This document shows positions 47,624 to 56,893 of a DNA stretch of 64,000 nt, piece after piece; positions within the stretch are counted from its first letter, which is position 1; every line of letters starts with the position of its first letter. Source of the DNA: Rhodopirellula baltica SH 1 (GTDB taxonomy: Bacteria; Planctomycetota; Planctomycetia; Pirellulales; Pirellulaceae); NCBI RefSeq assembly GCF_000196115.1, contig NC_005027.1, positions 6,878,001-6,942,000 on the forward strand. The letters run 5' to 3'. Below the pieces are notes generated by a model. The model worked only from the letters and a program-made list of their open reading frames with translations. It had not been told where the DNA came from and did not search any database. A program made the translations under genes and the position numbers.

Positions 47624-48891
47624 CTACTGTGGGTTGAACGTGTAGTTGTAGTCGGGGAGATCTTTGTCGTATTCCACGTTCGGTGGTTTCGGCACTCTTT
47701 TCCCGCTCTTGCGAACAGGCTGGAATTCGGGGAGTTCTGCTGTGGTGACGTTCAACCCGGTCTGGGTGGATGTTGATTCAGCAGCCTCTGCTACGTCCGA
47801 GGCTGTTGAAAAAATTCGGCCTGAAAACGCTCGTTCGACGTGGCTAAACTCTCGCCGTTCAATCGGATTGTATTTCGAGCAATGAACCGGATAGTGGGCC
47901 ACCTGAATCGGCAACCCGAGTTCATTGGACAGTTCCTGAAGATGGTGCTTGAGCGTGTTTGAACGGTAGCTGTTGCTGCCACCACAATCACACAAGAGGA
48001 GAATTCGCTTGGCCGAGGCGTGCTGGACCGAACCAACTTCTTCCCAGTACCTTTGAAACGATGCCACCGCGAATTCACCGGTGTCGCTACCTGTGGTCAC
48101 TGTCACGTGCCCCGTGTTTTCTTGCACGTCGTAGATCCCATGCGGTGTGACTTCGCCATCACTGTAAGCTGGTAGATCATGGTCGAGAACTTCCGCTGCC
48201 TGATTGGCAATCACGTCGCCGCTACGGTGGACTTCACCCAGCGATTCCTTTCGTTTGCTATCAATACTAAACACAGGATCTCCCGTGTTTTTGTAGTCCT
48301 CGATGGACTTCTCGATCTTTTCAAACTGCTCGTCACGGTCGCGACTTGGCGCCTTGGTTTTTGATTTCACCTGCTGGCGAGTCTTGAACCCCATCTCGCC
48401 GAGCAAACGAGAAACCACTTCGTTTGCAACCTTGATTCCTCGCTGGAACAATTCTCTGACAATCTCAGCGACCGACAGATGCGTCCACTTCAAGCCAGGC
48501 ACGGTGGGACTACCGGCAGTATTGTCTTGGATCACTGCCCGCAACTCATTCATGAGTGACGGACAGCTCAGTTCTTTTTTGGGCGGCCACCTCCTTCGAC
48601 TCGCTGGCGTCCTTCCAGGGGATCACCATCAGCAAGGCTCTCCAGCTCTTTGATGCCACTTGCGATCGTGTTCTCACAGCAGCCAAGTACTTTGGCGATG
48701 TAGCGGATGCCTCCGAAAGGAAGCTTCCTGGCTTCGATCGCTGCGTAGCGTCGACGATCCTTCTCGCCGAGAGTCCGAAAAAAGTTTCGCATCTGGGATT
48801 CGACCGTTTGGTCGAAGTGGTGTTCCATTGCAAGTGTCATGACACACTCCTTCAAAGTCAAAGATCCTTTCAGTCCATTCGATAACCCCAT
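47624..48891 (-). CDS. ISAzo13-family transposase made by -1 frameshift
   Basis: Two frames. The first (48891-48568, 107 residues) holds the helix-turn-helix-like N-terminus (RRRYAAIEARKLPFGGIRYIAKVLGCCENTIASGI) and ends GGGRPKKN then stop. The second (to 47624) holds the DDE catalytic part: VFSIDSKRKESLGEV (first Asp), LLLCDCGGSNSYRSNTLKHHLQ (second Asp) and SKYNPIERREFSHVE (Glu). Slipping -1 at A AAA AAG (48580-48574) joins them so that GGGRPKKELSCPSLMNELRAVIQDNTAGSP aligns without a gap to the family's GGGRK...GDP stretch. The fused length is about 420 residues, a normal size. Alternatively it could be a disabled copy, but the signals around the site argue otherwise. Confidence 0.82.
48535..48596 (-). 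promoter_or_regulatory. Programmed -1 frameshift cassette
   Basis: In order on the - strand: AAGGAGG (48596-48590), a 9-nt gap, slippery heptamer A AAA AAG (48580-48574) in phase with frame 0, stop TGA 3 bases later (48570-48568), a spacer of 7 nt, then a two-part stem: CTGTCCG/CGGGCAG (one wobble) and inside it ACTCAT-GA-ATGAGT (48566-48535). This is the layout of the E. coli dnaX site. Confidence 0.78.
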
Positions 48892-49001
48892 TGTAACGAG
48901 CAGGCGATTTCAGCCGAATGCAATGCTAGCAAAGCGGTTCCGCAAGTTGTAAATCGAACGTCCCTCCAAAGCATCGGCTTGGTTGCCATGTGCAACATGG
49001 C

Positions 49002-49994
49002 CTACGGGGCGATGAGTTGTTGGCCGGCGGTCAGTCGGTGGCCGCGTTTGAAATCGAGCCCGGACATCTCTTTCTTGCCAGCGGGTTGCAGTCGTTCGAT
49101 GACGACTTGTCCGTCACCACATCCGATGGCCAACCCCTCGTGCTCCATCACTCGGCCGATGTTGCTCGCGTCGGCGGCGTAGGTTTCCGTGCGGACACCG
49201 CGTATCGCGACACGGAGCGGCGGTTTGTTTTCGTTCACAACTGTGTGTGTGAACGCGACTGGCCATGGCTGCATGCCTCGGACTAGGCAATCGATTTCGC
49301 GGCCCGTTGCTGACCAGTCAATCTGAGCCTCAGCTTTTGATAGTCGCGGAGCCTTGGAAACCTTGGCAGGATCTTGCGGTTCGCCCAGAGGGCCATGCGA
49401 GTCGAGTGACTCGATGGTTCGCAGCAATCCGATGGCTTCCCGCGTGGCATCGACTCCGATCTCTGACAAGCGAACTTCCAATTCTCCGGAGGTTTCGTCG
49501 TCGCGAATCGGTGTGGTGCGCGAGGCCACGATTGGACCGCCGTCGAGCCGCGGGGTCATGTGGATGACGGACACACCCGTCTCGCGATCACCAGACAGGA
49601 GCGCGCGTTGGACAGGTGCGGCACCGCGGTAGGCGGGAAGCAGAGAGCCATGCAAGTTGATCCCGCCCAAGCGTGCTGATTGAAGGGCATCGGGTTTGAG
49701 GATTTGACCGTAGTCGCAAACGACCAACAGGTCCGCATTCAGTTCGGTAAGGCTCGCGATGGTCTCGGGATCATTGATGCTGGCGGGAGCATCCACCGGA
49801 AGGCCGTGTGATTCGGCCCACTCCCGAACGGGTTGAGGTGGCGGCCCGCCGCGGCTTTTGACGGGCGGCAAAGGGCGCACGAACACGCGAGCGATTTGAT
49901 CGCCGGTCGAATCCATTTGTTGCCGGATCGCTTCGAACGATGGCACGGCAAATGGACCGGTGCCCATCAAGACGTATCGCAGGGAATCAGCCAT
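49002..49994 (-). CDS. fmt: Methionyl-tRNA formyltransferase
   Basis: 330 residues. It formylates Met-tRNA(fMet) with 10-formyl-THF. MADSLRYVLMGTGPFAVPSFEAI begins the N-terminal catalytic domain, and INLHGSLLPAYRGAAPVQRALLSGDRETGVSVIHM carries the SLLP binding loop. The C-terminal OB-fold-like domain is present (IDWSATGREIDCLVRGMQPWPVAFT). ATG 49994 overlaps the def stop by 8 bases, coupling the two genes of formyl-Met metabolism. The 3' end abuts the repeat at 48965. Confidence 0.95.
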   Translation of the reverse strand: MADSLRYVLMGTGPFAVPSFEAIRQQMDSTGDQIARVFVRPLPPVKSRGGPPPQPVREWAESHGLPVDAPASINDPETIASLTELNADLLVVCDYGQILKPDALQSARLGGINLHGSLLPAYRGAAPVQRALLSGDRETGVSVIHMTPRLDGGPIVASRTTPIRDDETSGELEVRLSEIGVDATREAIGLLRTIESLDSHGPLGEPQDPAKVSKAPRLSKAEAQIDWSATGREIDCLVRGMQPWPVAFTHTVVNENKPPLRVAIRGVRTETYAADASNIGRVMEHEGLAIGCGDGQVVIERLQPAGKKEMSGLDFKRGHRLTAGQQLIAP

Positions 49995-50592
49995 TCGACG
50001 TGGTTCCACCGGTGTACATGGCTTCCCATTCGGCTCGTTGCTGCGCCAGGGTGGCTTCGTCGGCGATCGAGCCGGTGCCTTGTTTGGATTCGTAATCGGT
50101 TTTGAATTCTTCCAGGTGCCCTTCCAAGTCGCGAAGGCCTTCTTCGCCGATGCGATCAAAGAACATGATGCCGTCGAGGTGATCGACTTCGTGCTGGACA
50201 ACACGTGCCATGAATCCATCGAGGACTTGGTTGATCTCGTTGCCTTGCAAATCGAACCCACGCAATCGAACGGTCTTTGGGCGTTTGACTTGACCGTACA
50301 AACCGGGCACGCTCAGGCAGCCTTCTTGAGCGGTGTCATTGCCTTTCGGGCGATCGATTTCAGGATTTAGGATGACCCAAGATTCGCCCTCGTCGCGTTT
50401 CCCGGTCGGGTTAGCCACGAACATGCGAATCGGCAGGTCGACTTGGTTGGCGGCCAATCCCACGCCGTCGAACTCGTACATGAGGTCGAGCATTTCGTCG
50501 GCCATCGATTTCAGCTTGGCATCCACACGCACGATGGGGCGACTGACGTGTCGGAGTGTCGGATGCGGGAAATGAATGATCGACAACGGCAT
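49987..50592 (-). CDS. def: Peptide deformylase
   Basis: 201 residues. It removes the N-terminal formyl group. The metal site is complete: GVGLAANQ (motif 1), EGCLSVPG (motif 2, Cys92) and QHEVDHLDG (motif 3, His134, Glu135, His138). Slightly longer than the usual ~170-190 residues, with a tail (EATLAQQRAEWEAMYTGG). It lies 56 bases after oppF on the same strand and may share its transcript. Confidence 0.96.
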   Translation of the reverse strand: MPLSIIHFPHPTLRHVSRPIVRVDAKLKSMADEMLDLMYEFDGVGLAANQVDLPIRMFVANPTGKRDEGESWVILNPEIDRPKGNDTAQEGCLSVPGLYGQVKRPKTVRLRGFDLQGNEINQVLDGFMARVVQHEVDHLDGIMFFDRIGEEGLRDLEGHLEEFKTDYESKQGTGSIADEATLAQQRAEWEAMYTGGTTSNG

Positions 50593-50648
50593 GATGAAGG
50601 TGGCAAAAAGACGAAACGGCGGACGAGTTCAATCAATCCCGCAGCTTA

Positions 50649-51689
50649 TCAAACTTCCGGCGGATCATCACGCTCCCAACATGCCGCAGCGTGCGATCGG
50701 TCCGGCAATCCAGGGCGATCGGTCCGGCATCGGTCCACCACGATTGGGCAACGGTCGGCGAACGAGCAACCGGGGTAGTGCTTGTCCGGCGACGGTACTT
50801 CGCCTTGCAGCACGATTCGTCGGCGATTCGCGGCGATGGACGGATCGGGCACCGGAACGGCGGACAGCAGAGCCTCGGTGTAGGGGTGTTTGGGGTCCGC
50901 GTAAAGTTCCTCTGCCGTGCCCAGTTCGGCGATTCGGCCGAGGTACATCACCCCGACTCGCGTTGCAATATGGCGAACGACGGCCAAGTCGTGGGCGATG
51001 AACAAGTACGCCACGCCGAGTCTTTGCTGCAGATCCATCATCAGGTTGATGATCTGAGCTTGGATCGAGACGTCGAGGGCGGACACGGGTTCGTCGCAAA
51101 GGATCAGGTCCGGTTGCACCGCGAGGGCGCGAGCGATACCGATGCGTTGGCGTTGGCCGCCGCTGAATTCGTGTGGGTAGCGATTCAGGAACCGAGGGTT
51201 CAGTCCCACCAATTCCATCAGCCGAAGGACTTCGAGTTGGCGATCTTTGCCGGAGGCGAGTTTGTGAACGGTCAATGGTTCGCCGATGATGCCGCCGACA
51301 GTCATCCGTGGATTCAGGCTTGCGAAGGGGTCTTGGAAAACCATCTGCACGCGACGTCGGTATGGCAGCATCTCTTTATCGGACAGTCCGGCGATCGATT
51401 TGCCATCGACCAGAACGTCACCCGACGTTGGATGAACCAGATTGATGATCGCCCGGGCCGTGGTCGATTTACCGCAACCGGATTCGCCGACCAAGCCAAG
51501 TGTTTCGCCTTTTGCGATGTCAAACGACACGCCATCGACCGCTCGGATCAAACCTTGTTCAGGATTGAACAACGATCCGCGTCGAAAGGGAAAATGAACC
51601 TTCAGATCTTTGACCTGCAACAACGGTGGTTCCGCGGTCGTGCTGCCGGATCCTTCGATCTCAGTGTGAGTGGTTTTGGCCGCATTCAT
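50649..51689 (-). CDS. oppF: Oligopeptide ABC transporter ATP-binding protein (OppF-like)
   Basis: 346 residues. GLVGESGCGKSTTARAI is Walker A, HEFSGGQRQRIGIARAL the signature, and LILCDEPVSALDVSIQAQ Walker B with D-loop. The C-terminal oligo_HPY extension (PYTEALLSAVPVPDP, GCSFADRCP) with its Cys cluster is typical of DppF/OppF and may hold an iron-sulfur site. ATG 51689 overlaps the previous stop by 4 bases (ATGA); an ATG at 51710 also fits. Confidence 0.93.
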   Translation of the reverse strand: MNAAKTTHTEIEGSGSTTAEPPLLQVKDLKVHFPFRRGSLFNPEQGLIRAVDGVSFDIAKGETLGLVGESGCGKSTTARAIINLVHPTSGDVLVDGKSIAGLSDKEMLPYRRRVQMVFQDPFASLNPRMTVGGIIGEPLTVHKLASGKDRQLEVLRLMELVGLNPRFLNRYPHEFSGGQRQRIGIARALAVQPDLILCDEPVSALDVSIQAQIINLMMDLQQRLGVAYLFIAHDLAVVRHIATRVGVMYLGRIAELGTAEELYADPKHPYTEALLSAVPVPDPSIAANRRRIVLQGEVPSPDKHYPGCSFADRCPIVVDRCRTDRPGLPDRSHAAACWERDDPPEV

Positions 51690-52771
51690 GAAGGGACCTC
51701 CACGTGGCACGCCGCGAGGTGAGGTTGCACAACGGGCAAGTTCGCGGCACCGGTTGGTTCTGCTTTCAACTGAAGCGATGGATCGTCACGCTGGCAGACT
51801 GGTTGCACAAAGTTGCATCGGGGAGAAAACGAACAACCAAGAATCGGTTCGGACATGTCGGGCGGACCGCCGGGGATCGCAAGCAACTTTTCATGGCGAT
51901 CGGTGTCGAACCGTGGCAGCGAACCGAGCAAGCCAAGCGTGTAAGGGTGTTTGGGCGAGGCAAACAAGTCGTTGACGTTTGCCTTTTCGACGATGCGTCC
52001 GGCGTACATCACCATCACGCGATCCGCGACGCCAGCGACGACACCCAAGTCGTGTGTGATCAGGACAATTGCGGTGCCCTTGCGTTCTTGTAGATCGGCG
52101 AGCAAGTCCATGATCTGGGCTTGGATGGTCACATCGAGTGCGGTCGTCGGTTCATCAGCGATGAGAAGTTCCGGTTCGCAGGACAGCGCCATCGCGATCA
52201 TCACGCGTTGACGCATCCCGCCACTGAATTGGTGTGGGTAATCGCGAAGACGTTTTTCGGGAGATGTGATGCCAACCAAACCCAACATGTCCACCGCGCG
52301 AGCGGCCGCTTCTTTCTTCGTGAGGCTCAAGTGCAACCGAGTCATTTCGGTCATTTGCTGCTCGATGGTCATCAAAGGATTCAACGCTGTCATCGGATCT
52401 TGAAAAATCATCGAGACGTGTCGACCGCGAATGCTTTGTAGTTCACGGTCACTCATCTTCAGAAGATCGCGACCTTGGAACAGCGCCGTTCCGGAATCGA
52501 CTTGGCCCGGCGGTTGTGGGATCAGTCCCATCATCGCCAAGTTGGTGACGCTCTTTCCACTGCCAGATTCTCCAACGATGGCAACAGTTTCTCCTTCCCG
52601 GACATCAAAAGATATACCGCGGACGGCTTGGACCTGCCCCTCATCGGTTTTGAAGCTGACCTTGAGATTTGAAACTTGGAGGAGCGGTTCGCTGCTCTGG
52701 CGAGGGGCGTCGCCTGCGTCTTTCGATGCGGTCATTGAGGGGTGAGCTTGTGATCCGGGGGCTGGGTTCAT
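51686..52771 (-). CDS. oppD: Oligopeptide ABC transporter ATP-binding protein (OppD-like)
   Basis: 361 residues. AIVGESGSGKSVTNLAMMGL is Walker A, HQFSGGMRQRVMIAMAL the signature, and ELLIADEPTTALDVTIQAQIMDL Walker B. The C-terminal oligo_HPY-type region has Cys-rich LGCSFSPRCNFVQPVCQRDDP. Paired with the neighbouring OppF as the two nucleotide-binding subunits. ATG 52771 overlaps oppC by 4 bases; an internal Met (MTASKDAGD) is a possible start. Confidence 0.94.
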   Translation of the reverse strand: MNPAPGSQAHPSMTASKDAGDAPRQSSEPLLQVSNLKVSFKTDEGQVQAVRGISFDVREGETVAIVGESGSGKSVTNLAMMGLIPQPPGQVDSGTALFQGRDLLKMSDRELQSIRGRHVSMIFQDPMTALNPLMTIEQQMTEMTRLHLSLTKKEAAARAVDMLGLVGITSPEKRLRDYPHQFSGGMRQRVMIAMALSCEPELLIADEPTTALDVTIQAQIMDLLADLQERKGTAIVLITHDLGVVAGVADRVMVMYAGRIVEKANVNDLFASPKHPYTLGLLGSLPRFDTDRHEKLLAIPGGPPDMSEPILGCSFSPRCNFVQPVCQRDDPSLQLKAEPTGAANLPVVQPHLAACHVEVPS

Positions 52772-54003
52772 CGGTTTTTCATCTTTGGATCCAATGCGTC
52801 ACGCAAACCGTCGCCGAGGAAGTTCAAAGCAAACAACGTCGTGGCCAATGCGGCACCAGGGAAAATCACCACCCACCAGAAAAGTTTGACGCTGGAGAGT
52901 GCTTCCACGCCGTCGTTGAGCAGCAGACCCCACGACACATCTGGTGGAGCGACTCCCAAACCCAGGAACGAGAGGAAGGCTTCGAACAGCATCACCGCGG
53001 GGATGGTCAAGGTCAGATAGACGATGACAATACCGAGCACGTTGGGCACCAAGTGTCGAAACACGATTCGCATTGGCGATGCACCAATCGTGCGAGCTGA
53101 CTCGACAAATTGTTCTTGTCGAAGCGAGAGAACTTGTCCACGAACGACGCGTGACATGGTCAGCCAATAGATCGCACCGATGATGATGTAAAAGATCATG
53201 ATTTGGTCGATGCCATAGCTTTCCAGCCAAGCCTTCACGCTCTCTTCGCCCAGGAACGTGACCAAGTAGATGACGACGAAGATGAATGGAATCGAGTAAA
53301 GCATGTCGACGATCCGCATCATGGCCGCGTCGATCCAGCCACCAAAGTAGCCGGCGATTGCGCCATAGCTGACCCCGATCATCAAGCTCACCAACGTCGC
53401 CACCAAGCCGACGACCAAAGAAACACGCGCGCCCCAGAAGACTCGTGCGAGCAAGTCGCGACCGAGTTTGTCCGTTCCGAAGATCGAAGGGATCGCGTAG
53501 TCGCCAAAGATCGCGACGCGAATTTGAACCATCTTGAACGAGACGCTGCCGAGTTGGTTCCAAAGTTGATTGAACGGATGCTCGACTCGGATTCGGTCTT
53601 GGATTGACTTGAATTGCTCGGCCTGTTTGAGCGGATCTTGGGTCGCCAAGGCCTCCGCGGTCTCCGCCGCGATCTCGGCTTCAAAGAGAGCCAGTTGGCT
53701 GGTCAATTTCCCGTCCGCGAATTTCAATCCGTCGCGGGAACCCATCGTGATCGGTTCAAACGATGGCGATAGAAAACGTCGGTTGTTGAGGTCTTTGTCG
53801 AGCGGGCTTTGCAGCGGCAGCATCGGCGTGAGAAAGGCAATCAAGCCAAGGCTGATCAAGAAAACCAGCGAAGCCATGGCGGGACGATTGCGACTCAATC
53901 GACGCCATGCATCTTTCCAAAGCGAGACGCCACGAATTTTGCGGGATTCCTCCAGCAACTTCGTGAGCGCTTCTTCGTTTTTGCGTGAATCGGGAAGGTT
54001 CAT
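52768..54003 (-). CDS. oppC: Oligopeptide ABC transporter permease (OppC-like)
   Basis: 411 residues, longer than the usual ~300. TM1 is RPAMASLVFLISLGLIAFLTPML (about 38-60). About 130 residues without a membrane segment follow (including FEAEIAAETAEALATQDPLKQAEQFKSIQ), presumably a periplasmic insertion. The usual five-segment permease core comes after GTDKLGRDLLARVFWGARVSLVVGL, with the EAA-type loop EQFVESARTIGASPMRIVFRHLVPN. It partners OppB. It overlaps both neighbours by 4 bases. Confidence 0.93.
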   Translation of the reverse strand: MNLPDSRKNEEALTKLLEESRKIRGVSLWKDAWRRLSRNRPAMASLVFLISLGLIAFLTPMLPLQSPLDKDLNNRRFLSPSFEPITMGSRDGLKFADGKLTSQLALFEAEIAAETAEALATQDPLKQAEQFKSIQDRIRVEHPFNQLWNQLGSVSFKMVQIRVAIFGDYAIPSIFGTDKLGRDLLARVFWGARVSLVVGLVATLVSLMIGVSYGAIAGYFGGWIDAAMMRIVDMLYSIPFIFVVIYLVTFLGEESVKAWLESYGIDQIMIFYIIIGAIYWLTMSRVVRGQVLSLRQEQFVESARTIGASPMRIVFRHLVPNVLGIVIVYLTLTIPAVMLFEAFLSFLGLGVAPPDVSWGLLLNDGVEALSSVKLFWWVVIFPGAALATTLFALNFLGDGLRDALDPKMKNR

Positions 54004-54929
54004 TCCAGTTCGACTCGCGGGTCAATGACAGCGTAGGCCAAGTCAACGATGGTGTTCATCACAAACAGCAGCACGGTGTAGGTCAGGACCATGCCCGTTG
54101 CCAGCGTGGTGTCACGCTGGGTCGCGGCATAGATGAAGTGGCTGCCCATGCCGGGTAACGCAAAGATTTTCTCGAGGACCAATGACCCGGTCAGGACACC
54201 CGCCGTGGCCGGACCGAGGTAACTGACAACGGGAAGCAACGCACCGGGCAGTACGTGTTTGATGATCACGGTGCGTTTGGGCAGTCCCTTGGCAAACGCG
54301 GTTCGAACATGTTCGCGGCTGAGCGATTCCAGCATCCCAGCTCGGGTCAGTCGAGCGATGTAAGCCGCAACGGGAAGCCCCAAACACAACGCCGGCAAAG
54401 CGACTTGTCGCAGCGTTCCCCAACCCGCCGCAGGGAACAGTGGGATCAAGAACACAAACAAAAGAATCGCGATCGACGCCAAGACAAAGTTAGGAATCGC
54501 GATGCCAAGAACCGCCGTTGCCATCATCGCAACATCGGCCACGGTGCCTCGATAAACGGCCGAGATGACTCCCGCCGAGACACCCAGAATGATTGCGAAG
54601 ACCAAGGCAAAGATGGCCAGCGATGCGGAGACCGGGAAGCCTTCCGCGATGACTTGATTGACGCTGTAGTCTTCCAGCTTGATTGACCAGCTGAGGTCAC
54701 CTCGGCTGAGGATGCCCCACATGTAATCCCAGTATTGCTGCAGTGGTGGTGCATCGAGGTTGTACCGAGCTCGCATCTGTTGCTCGATCGCGGGAGGCAT
54801 CGCGCGCTCGGCGCTGAAGGGGCTGCCCGGCGCGGCGCGCATCAGCACAAACGAAACGGTGTAGACCGCCCACAGCGTGATGGCCATCCAGCCGAGGCGT
54901 CGGATGAGGAATCCGAGCAAGTCTTTCAT
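54000..54929 (-). CDS. oppB: Oligopeptide ABC transporter permease (OppB-like)
   Basis: 309 residues, six expected membrane segments. MKDLLGFLIRRLGWMAITLWAVYTVSFVLMRAAPGSPF is the typical OppB/DppB start, and LVLEKIFALPGMGSHFIYAATQRDTTLATGMVLTYTVLLFVMNTIVDLAYAVIDPRVEL the end. The EAA loop is LESLSREHVRTAFAKGLPKRTVIIKHVLPG. ATG 54929 overlaps the solute-binding protein gene by 4 bases. Confidence 0.95.
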   Translation of the reverse strand: MKDLLGFLIRRLGWMAITLWAVYTVSFVLMRAAPGSPFSAERAMPPAIEQQMRARYNLDAPPLQQYWDYMWGILSRGDLSWSIKLEDYSVNQVIAEGFPVSASLAIFALVFAIILGVSAGVISAVYRGTVADVAMMATAVLGIAIPNFVLASIAILLFVFLIPLFPAAGWGTLRQVALPALCLGLPVAAYIARLTRAGMLESLSREHVRTAFAKGLPKRTVIIKHVLPGALLPVVSYLGPATAGVLTGSLVLEKIFALPGMGSHFIYAATQRDTTLATGMVLTYTVLLFVMNTIVDLAYAVIDPRVELE

Positions 54930-56893
54930 GGCGTGGGTTCCAATCGAATCGTTTGAAACGGGTGCGTGTCTTGCGGTGTCGGAAACAAACCCTTGACGTA
55001 GGGTTTGTAAATATTGCGTCCGACGTAGTAGTAGATTGGGATCGCGGGCAACTCATCGGCCCAGATTGCTTCAGCTTCGGCCAGCAATTCCATGCGTTTG
55101 ACTTTGTCCGATTCGGACGCCGCTTCGGAGAGCAACTCGTCGTAGCGAGGGTTGTCCCAAGCCGTGTTGTTCTGAGGGCTTTCGCTGAGAAAGAGATCCA
55201 GGAACGTATTCGGGTCGGGGTAGTCAGCGTTCCAAGCGGCTCGCGAAATGTCGTACTTCTGTTGCTGACGTTTGTCGAGGAAACTGCCCCATTCCATGTT
55301 TTGCAGATCCGCTTTGACGTTCAGGTTGTTCTGCCACTGTTGCTGGATGACTTCGGCGACCGCTCGATGACTTTCGCTGGTGTTGTAAAGAATCGTGAAC
55401 TTGGGAAACCCACGACCACCGGGGTAGCCCGCTTCGGTGAGCAGTTCCTTAGCCTTTTCCAGTGATCCTGGATCACCTTTGACTTGGGTGTAGCCAGCGA
55501 TCCCGGGTGGTACCAACGCGAATGCGGGCTGTTGTCCAGCTTTGGTGACTTCACGAACGATCTGCTCGCGGTTGATCGCCATCGAGAGTGCTTTGCGAAC
55601 TCGCACGTCGTCCAGCGGCGGGCGTTTGGTGTTCAGTTCGTAGTAGTACACCGACAAATAAGGTGCGCCGTGATAATCGTCTCGTTTGACGAGTTCTTCC
55701 ATCAAGGTAACCGGCGGATCGGTGACCCAATCCAGTTCGCCGGTTTCGTACATGTTCAGCGCCGTGTTGTGGCTTTCAACCGAAAGAGCGTCGATCGTTT
55801 CGACTTGCACGGAGTCAGCGTCGTACCATTTCTCATCTTTGACCAAGCGGACTCGATCGCGCAGTTTTCGCAAGCCAATCTTGTAGGGGCCGCACGTGAC
55901 GATATTCTCGGGCCGCGTCCACATCGGTTTGCCATGCTCTTCGATGCAGTGGCGCGGCACCGGGAACAATGGGTAGTAGGATGCTAGGTAAGGAAAGTAC
56001 GGAAGCGGGTCGCGAAGGTGGACAATCAACGTGTAATTGTCAGGAGCCTCGACACCACCGAGTTGATCGAAGGCGACTAAAACGTAATGAGTCCGCTGCG
56101 TGTCTTCTTTGGCCAGAGGCGTTTGCAGGTTCTTTGTGTAGGTGACTGTTTCGGTGACGTCGTCCCAAAGAATTTTGTCTCCGTCCTTGCGAGCCAGATC
56201 GACTGTATAAAGCCATTCGGCTTCCCAGTCCGCGGTGATTTTGGACTTCTCTTCCTTCGTGGCGTCTTCGGGGACATTGGGCTTGGGCGGTTTGTCCAGC
56301 GCCTTCAGCGTTCCGTGAACGATCGTGCCACGCGGGAAAGTCTGAGGTGCCGGTTCGCTGTCGATTGTCTCACCTGGACGGTCCCACAGTTCAACTTCGA
56401 CTTTGTCGCCCGGTTTGACTTCGCCCGTTGCGTAGGCCTCGGCGTTTTGAACGCCAAAGAGCTGAAAGTTGTATTCGCAGGCGGTTTCTGGATGCAGCAT
56501 TCGCGTCCATGACCAGACAAAATCGGCGGAGGTGATTGGCACCCCGTCGCTCCAGGTGACATCGTCCCGCAGATGGAACGTGTAGGTCATGTTGTCGGGC
56601 GAGACTTCGTAAGACTTCGCGATGCCCGGTTGAGGTGTCATCGGTTGGACGCCGGTTTCCGGATCGGGATCGCCTTCGGGCAACTCTTCCAGCAACCCGG
56701 TGAAGATGTTGAACAGAATCCGGCTCTCGGGTTGGCCGGTCGCTCGGTGTGGATCGAGCGTTTTGGGGTCGGTGCCATTCTGAAAGCTGAATTCAGCAAG
56801 CGGCATCTCATCAAATCGAGACGCCCAGATCAGGGACACCATCACCACGATGGCGGCCAGGATCAAAAACGCTCGACGAAGTTCCAAAGGCAT
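54926..56893 (-). CDS. oppA: Oligopeptide ABC transporter solute-binding protein, family 5, membrane-anchored
   Basis: 655 residues. The N-terminus (RRAFLILAAIVVMVSLIWASRF, about 6-27) is hydrophobic but has no lipobox Cys, so it appears to be an uncleaved anchor rather than a lipoprotein. SBP_bac_5 features: GTDPKTLDPHRATGQPESRILFNIFTGLLE, YTFHLRDDVTWSDGVPITSADFVWSWTRML, MAINREQIVREVTKAGQQPAFALVPPGI. About 100 residues more than E. coli OppA, with an insertion of charged sequence around 180-250 (KPPKPNVPEDATKEEKSKITADWEAE). First gene of the unit: all downstream genes are ATGA-coupled to it, including this unusual coupling of the binding protein. Confidence 0.92.
   Translation of the reverse strand: MPLELRRAFLILAAIVVMVSLIWASRFDEMPLAEFSFQNGTDPKTLDPHRATGQPESRILFNIFTGLLEELPEGDPDPETGVQPMTPQPGIAKSYEVSPDNMTYTFHLRDDVTWSDGVPITSADFVWSWTRMLHPETACEYNFQLFGVQNAEAYATGEVKPGDKVEVELWDRPGETIDSEPAPQTFPRGTIVHGTLKALDKPPKPNVPEDATKEEKSKITADWEAEWLYTVDLARKDGDKILWDDVTETVTYTKNLQTPLAKEDTQRTHYVLVAFDQLGGVEAPDNYTLIVHLRDPLPYFPYLASYYPLFPVPRHCIEEHGKPMWTRPENIVTCGPYKIGLRKLRDRVRLVKDEKWYDADSVQVETIDALSVESHNTALNMYETGELDWVTDPPVTLMEELVKRDDYHGAPYLSVYYYELNTKRPPLDDVRVRKALSMAINREQIVREVTKAGQQPAFALVPPGIAGYTQVKGDPGSLEKAKELLTEAGYPGGRGFPKFTILYNTSESHRAVAEVIQQQWQNNLNVKADLQNMEWGSFLDKRQQQKYDISRAAWNADYPDPNTFLDLFLSESPQNNTAWDNPRYDELLSEAASESDKVKRMELLAEAEAIWADELPAIPIYYYVGRNIYKPYVKGLFPTPQDTHPFQTIRLEPTP

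Larger units (their letters stand above)
47593..48964 (-). mobile_element. ISAzo13-family insertion sequence, about 1372 bp
   Basis: The ends are 24-bp inverted repeats: 47593-47616 (starting GGGACGTTCG) and 48941-48964 (ending CGAACGTCCC), perfect over their length. They enclose only the transposase gene. The insertion is within hairpin 2 of an R2 repeat; comparison with intact copies supports these ends to within a base or two. No longer target duplication is visible. Confidence 0.85.
47519..49016. repeat. R2 repeat copy split by an insertion sequence
   Basis: The left half (47519-47592) ends at CGCTTTGTT and the right half (48965-49016) resumes with TCCAAAGCATCGG. Intact copies, such as the one starting 59394, read straight across this point. 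Confidence 0.85.
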
